A stretch of 5,272 nucleotides of DNA from Thermoplasmata archaeon (lineage in GTDB: Archaea; Thermoplasmatota; Thermoplasmata; Lutacidiplasmatales; UBA184). Of the stretch, positions 5,107-5,272 are shown in pieces; within the stretch, counting starts at the first letter, position 1; every line of letters begins with the position of its first letter. A program made the position numbers and the translations under genes. Where the stretch lies: the NCBI GenBank assembly GCA_030039715.1, contig JASHVA010000140.1, forward strand, positions 1 through 5,272. The letters run 5' to 3'. The notes beneath the pieces are model-generated. The model ran no database searches, was not told the origin of the DNA, and saw only the letters and a list, made by a program, of their open reading frames with translations.

Positions 5107-5272
5107 TCATCTCGCTCCTCCGGACCCCACCGGTGGGAATCGGCCCGGGCCGGAGCCGCCGCGCGCCGCGTCCGCGATGTGCCGGACGAGGTGGGCCGCA
5201 CCGTGCCCGACCAGCTGGGCCGCCGCGAGCGGCATCGCCGCCGGTGCGCTCGCCGACCCCGCGGCCTTCAGC
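5107..5272 (-). CDS. C-terminal end of an unidentified operon gene (5' end outside window)
   Basis: An open frame enters from the right edge and ends at TGA 5107-5109. It gives 54 residues, rich in Ala and Gly: LKAAGSASAPAAMPLAAAQL, then VGHGAAHLVRHIADAARGG, then a Gly/Pro tail. Third positions are strongly GC, as in the neighbouring genes, and the stop is one base from the next start, which supports this frame. The middle (residues 13-38) could form a helix with three histidines (H23, H27, H31). In conjugation operons the gene before PrgI is often the multi-pass VirB6/TrbL-type channel protein, and an Ala/Gly-rich tail would suit one. Too little is visible to assign it. Confidence 0.62.
   Translation of the reverse strand, partial: LKAAGSASAPAAMPLAAAQLVGHGAAHLVRHIADAARGGSGPGRFPPVGSGGAR
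5115..5121 (-). promoter_or_regulatory. Shine-Dalgarno for the PrgI-like gene
   Basis: GGAGGAG on the minus strand ends nine bases before ATG 5105. It lies inside the last codons of the upstream partial gene, whose TGA (5109-5107) is one base from the ATG. It fixes ATG 5105 as the start over longer in-frame alternatives such as 5201, whose added residues are low-complexity and lie in another gene's frame. Its strength contrasts with the divergent outer genes, which have no Shine-Dalgarno. Confidence 0.75.

Noticed and set aside
5106..5201. Extended N-terminus of the PrgI-like gene from 5201
   Set aside because: The 32 extra residues are low-complexity and overlap the coding end of the upstream gene. 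ATG 5105 has a strong Shine-Dalgarno at nine bases.

Overview
The window is very GC-rich (about 70% by eye) and almost entirely coding. It looks archaeal. The first gene is the fusion of 3-hexulose-6-phosphate synthase with an RraA-like domain that is known mainly from archaea. The two divergent outer genes have no Shine-Dalgarno, as expected for leaderless transcripts. A TATA-like hexamer is centred about 26 bases upstream of one of those starts. The DNA methyltransferase most resembles the CTAG-type N4-cytosine enzymes I remember from haloarchaea and methanogens. A high-GC member of the Thermoplasmatota or another high-GC archaeal lineage would fit, but the lineage is inference.

Layout, left to right. 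(1) 1-884, minus strand: HPS/RraA fusion, running off the left edge so that its C-terminus is missing. (2) 885-938: a very short divergent control region with one AT-rich element. (3) 900 (or 939)-1826, plus strand: a beta-class DNA methyltransferase (TSPPY motif first, DPFAGTGTT motif second), with no restriction enzyme beside it. (4) 1738 to the right edge, minus strand: a tightly packed operon read right to left. It holds the last 54 codons of an unseen gene (stop at 5107), a 254-residue PrgI-like membrane protein that continues into what looks like part of a VirB4 N-terminal domain (5105-4341), a 130-residue multi-pass membrane protein (4344-3952), a 559-residue VirB4/TraC-type ATPase (3955-2276), and a His-rich protein of about 171-187 residues with no recognised family (2301 or 2253 to 1738). 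Junctions are 1-base spacing, 4-base ATGA, 4-base GTGA and one ambiguous overlap.

Together the minus-strand operon looks like the inner-membrane and motor part of a type IV secretion or conjugation-type DNA-transfer machine. The order TM-rich protein, PrgI-like, VirB4 is the usual core. The unusual point is that the VirB4 N-terminal region appears to be divided between two genes with a small membrane protein inserted between them. No relaxase, coupling ATPase or pilin lies in the window, so whether the machine exports DNA, imports it (as in the crenarchaeal Ced system) or moves protein cannot be decided here. The operon promoter is outside the window to the right. The convergent methyltransferase may be an unrelated chromosomal gene or may mark self DNA; the window contains no CTAG site at all.

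There is no stretch over 300 bases without a gene, and I saw no tRNA, rRNA, CRISPR array, insertion sequence or attachment site.
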